From an uncultured archaeon (GTDB lineage: Archaea; Nanobdellota; Nanobdellia; Pacearchaeales; GW2011-AR1), in the NCBI GenBank assembly GCA_903873955.1, contig CAIQQL010000063.1, forward strand, positions 1 to 6,878: a stretch of 6,878 nt of DNA, written 5' to 3'. The translations under genes were made by a program, and so were the position numbers. Of this stretch, positions 6,238 through 6,878 are shown one piece after another. Positions within the stretch are counted from its first letter, which is position 1. Every line of letters starts with the position of its first letter. The notes below the pieces were generated by a model, which did not search any database, was not told where the DNA came from, and worked only from the letters and a program-made list of their open reading frames with translations.

Positions 6238-6878
6238 TTTCTTTTATTATATGCCCCTTCTCCATCTTTATAACTCTATGACAATATTTCTTAATCATGC
6301 CTTCTTCATGGCTTACCAAAACCACTGAAGCTCCGTTTCTTACTATCTCGATGATCTTTGCTGCGCTTTTTTTACGGAAATCCTCATCTCCCACTTCAAA
6401 GACCTCATCCAACAACAATATCTCCGGGTTACAATGAATCGCGATCGCAAAAGCGAGCCTTTGCAGCATTCCGCTCGAAAATTGATAGACCTCGGTATCA
6501 ACAAACTCAGCCAGTCCTGAAAACTCAACAATGCTCGCAAATCTTTCATGTATCTCTTTCTGTCCCATATCAAAAAGGGAACAACACAAGAAAATATTGT
6601 CTCTCATCGACAATCTGTGCTGCAACCCTGTCCCAAGACTTATCAGAGAGATTATCTTCCCATTACTTTCAATTTTGCCCTTATCAGGTGTGTACACTCC
6701 TGCTATCAGTCTAAGGAGTGTACTTTTTCCTGATCCATTGTTGCCCATAATCCCCAAGATTTCTCTTTCCTTGAGCTTCAGACTTATATTGTCCAATGCC
6801 AGCAACTTTCTTTGAGAAGACGTGTTTCCAGTAAATATCCCTAATACTCTTGCAAGCGCGCCTTTGGCAGGTGCACTC
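6215..6878 (-). CDS. Polysaccharide/teichoic-acid export ABC transporter ATP-binding protein, Wzt/KpsT/TagH type (5' truncated)
   Basis: The frame is open to the right window edge and its true start lies beyond it. Numbering from the first whole codon, the visible 220 residues contain LARVLGIFTGN (8-18), a lead-in like that before the ATPase core of Wzt and TagH proteins, then LLALDNISL (25-33). Walker A is GNNGSGKST (45-53). LGTGLQHRLSMRDNIFL (81-97) matches the family's Q-loop region, and the signature is FSSGMLQRLAFA (133-144). Walker B and the D-loop are ILLLDEVFEVGDEDF (153-167), and the H-loop is VLVSHE (186-191). FSSGM and VGDEDF are typical of polysaccharide exporters rather than nutrient importers. 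The protein ends about 30 residues after the H-loop, so it lacks the C-terminal carbohydrate-binding domain of long Wzt proteins. The permease partner should be encoded upstream on this strand, outside the window. It converges on the glycosyltransferase genes, so it is not in their operon. Confidence 0.92.
   Translation of the reverse strand, partial: SAPAKGALARVLGIFTGNTSSQRKLLALDNISLKLKEREILGIMGNNGSGKSTLLRLIAGVYTPDKGKIESNGKIISLISLGTGLQHRLSMRDNIFLCCSLFDMGQKEIHERFASIVEFSGLAEFVDTEVYQFSSGMLQRLAFAIAIHCNPEILLLDEVFEVGDEDFRKKSAAKIIEIVRNGASVVLVSHEEGMIKKYCHRVIKMEKGHIIKEIKNKPDW

Noticed and set aside
6224..6256. GGGC...GCCC inverted repeat as a terminator after the second GT8 gene
   Set aside because: The stem is only 4 base pairs with a loop of about 25 bases and no T-run after it, and it lies inside the ATPase coding sequence.
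6803..6805. TTG at 6805 (- strand) as the start of the ABC ATPase
   Set aside because: The frame continues open to the window end, and the residues before it (LARVLGIFTGN...) resemble the usual lead-in to the ATPase core of polysaccharide exporters.
6358..6815. Overlapping + strand open frames (118, 94 and 61 codons) opposite the ABC ATPase
   Set aside because: They lie antisense to unmistakable Walker A, signature and Walker B coding sequence and show no motifs of their own.

Overview
The window is a stretch of a bacterial surface-polysaccharide (O-antigen, capsule or similar glycan) gene cluster. It holds six glycosyltransferase genes in a row on the + strand. A seventh gene on the - strand runs towards them and encodes the ATPase of a Wzm/Wzt (KpsMT, TagGH)-type polysaccharide export ABC transporter. 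The first and last genes are cut by the window edges. There are no RNA genes, insertion sequences or CRISPR arrays, and no gene-free stretch over 300 bases. The host cannot be named from this DNA. It is a bacterium of moderate A+T content using the standard code (TGA ends two of the genes), with very tight gene packing and almost no recognisable Shine-Dalgarno sequences before its starts.

Layout. 1-791: C-terminal part of a membrane-anchored GT2 enzyme of the dolichyl/polyprenyl-phosphate hexose synthase type. 800-1933: a GT4 enzyme resembling WbaZ-type mannosyltransferases. 1920-2861: a soluble GT2 enzyme overlapping the previous gene by 14 bases. 2858-3010: a possible 50-codon gene that exactly bridges the only sizeable gap through ATGA junctions on both sides. 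3007-4005: a GT8 enzyme. 4005-5102: an HxRRGD enzyme of the fucosyltransferase superfamily, joined to the GT8 gene by a TAATG stop/start overlap. 5128-6237: a second GT8 enzyme, clearly a paralogue of the first. 6215-6878 (-): the export ATPase, whose 3' end overlaps that of the second GT8 gene by 23 bases.

How the genes work together (inference). The GT4, GT2, two GT8 and fucosyltransferase-like enzymes look like an assembly line that adds sugars from nucleotide donors, one after another, to a lipid-linked glycan on the cytoplasmic face of the membrane. The partial GT2 enzyme would charge a polyprenyl-phosphate carrier with a hexose, or start or decorate the glycan. The convergent ATPase would power export of the finished chain, unless it belongs to a separate export module across a cluster boundary. 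No sugar-nucleotide synthesis gene, polymerase or flippase is visible, so the sugars themselves cannot be named.

The two points most worth a second look are these. First, a dnaX-type A_AAA_AAG slippery heptamer lies in the correct frame at the 3' end of the first GT8 gene; a -1 shift there would lead without a stop into the fucosyltransferase-like gene and give a roughly 698-residue bifunctional enzyme. Second, two GT8 paralogues flank an unrelated fucosyltransferase-like gene. Neither is proven by the sequence alone.
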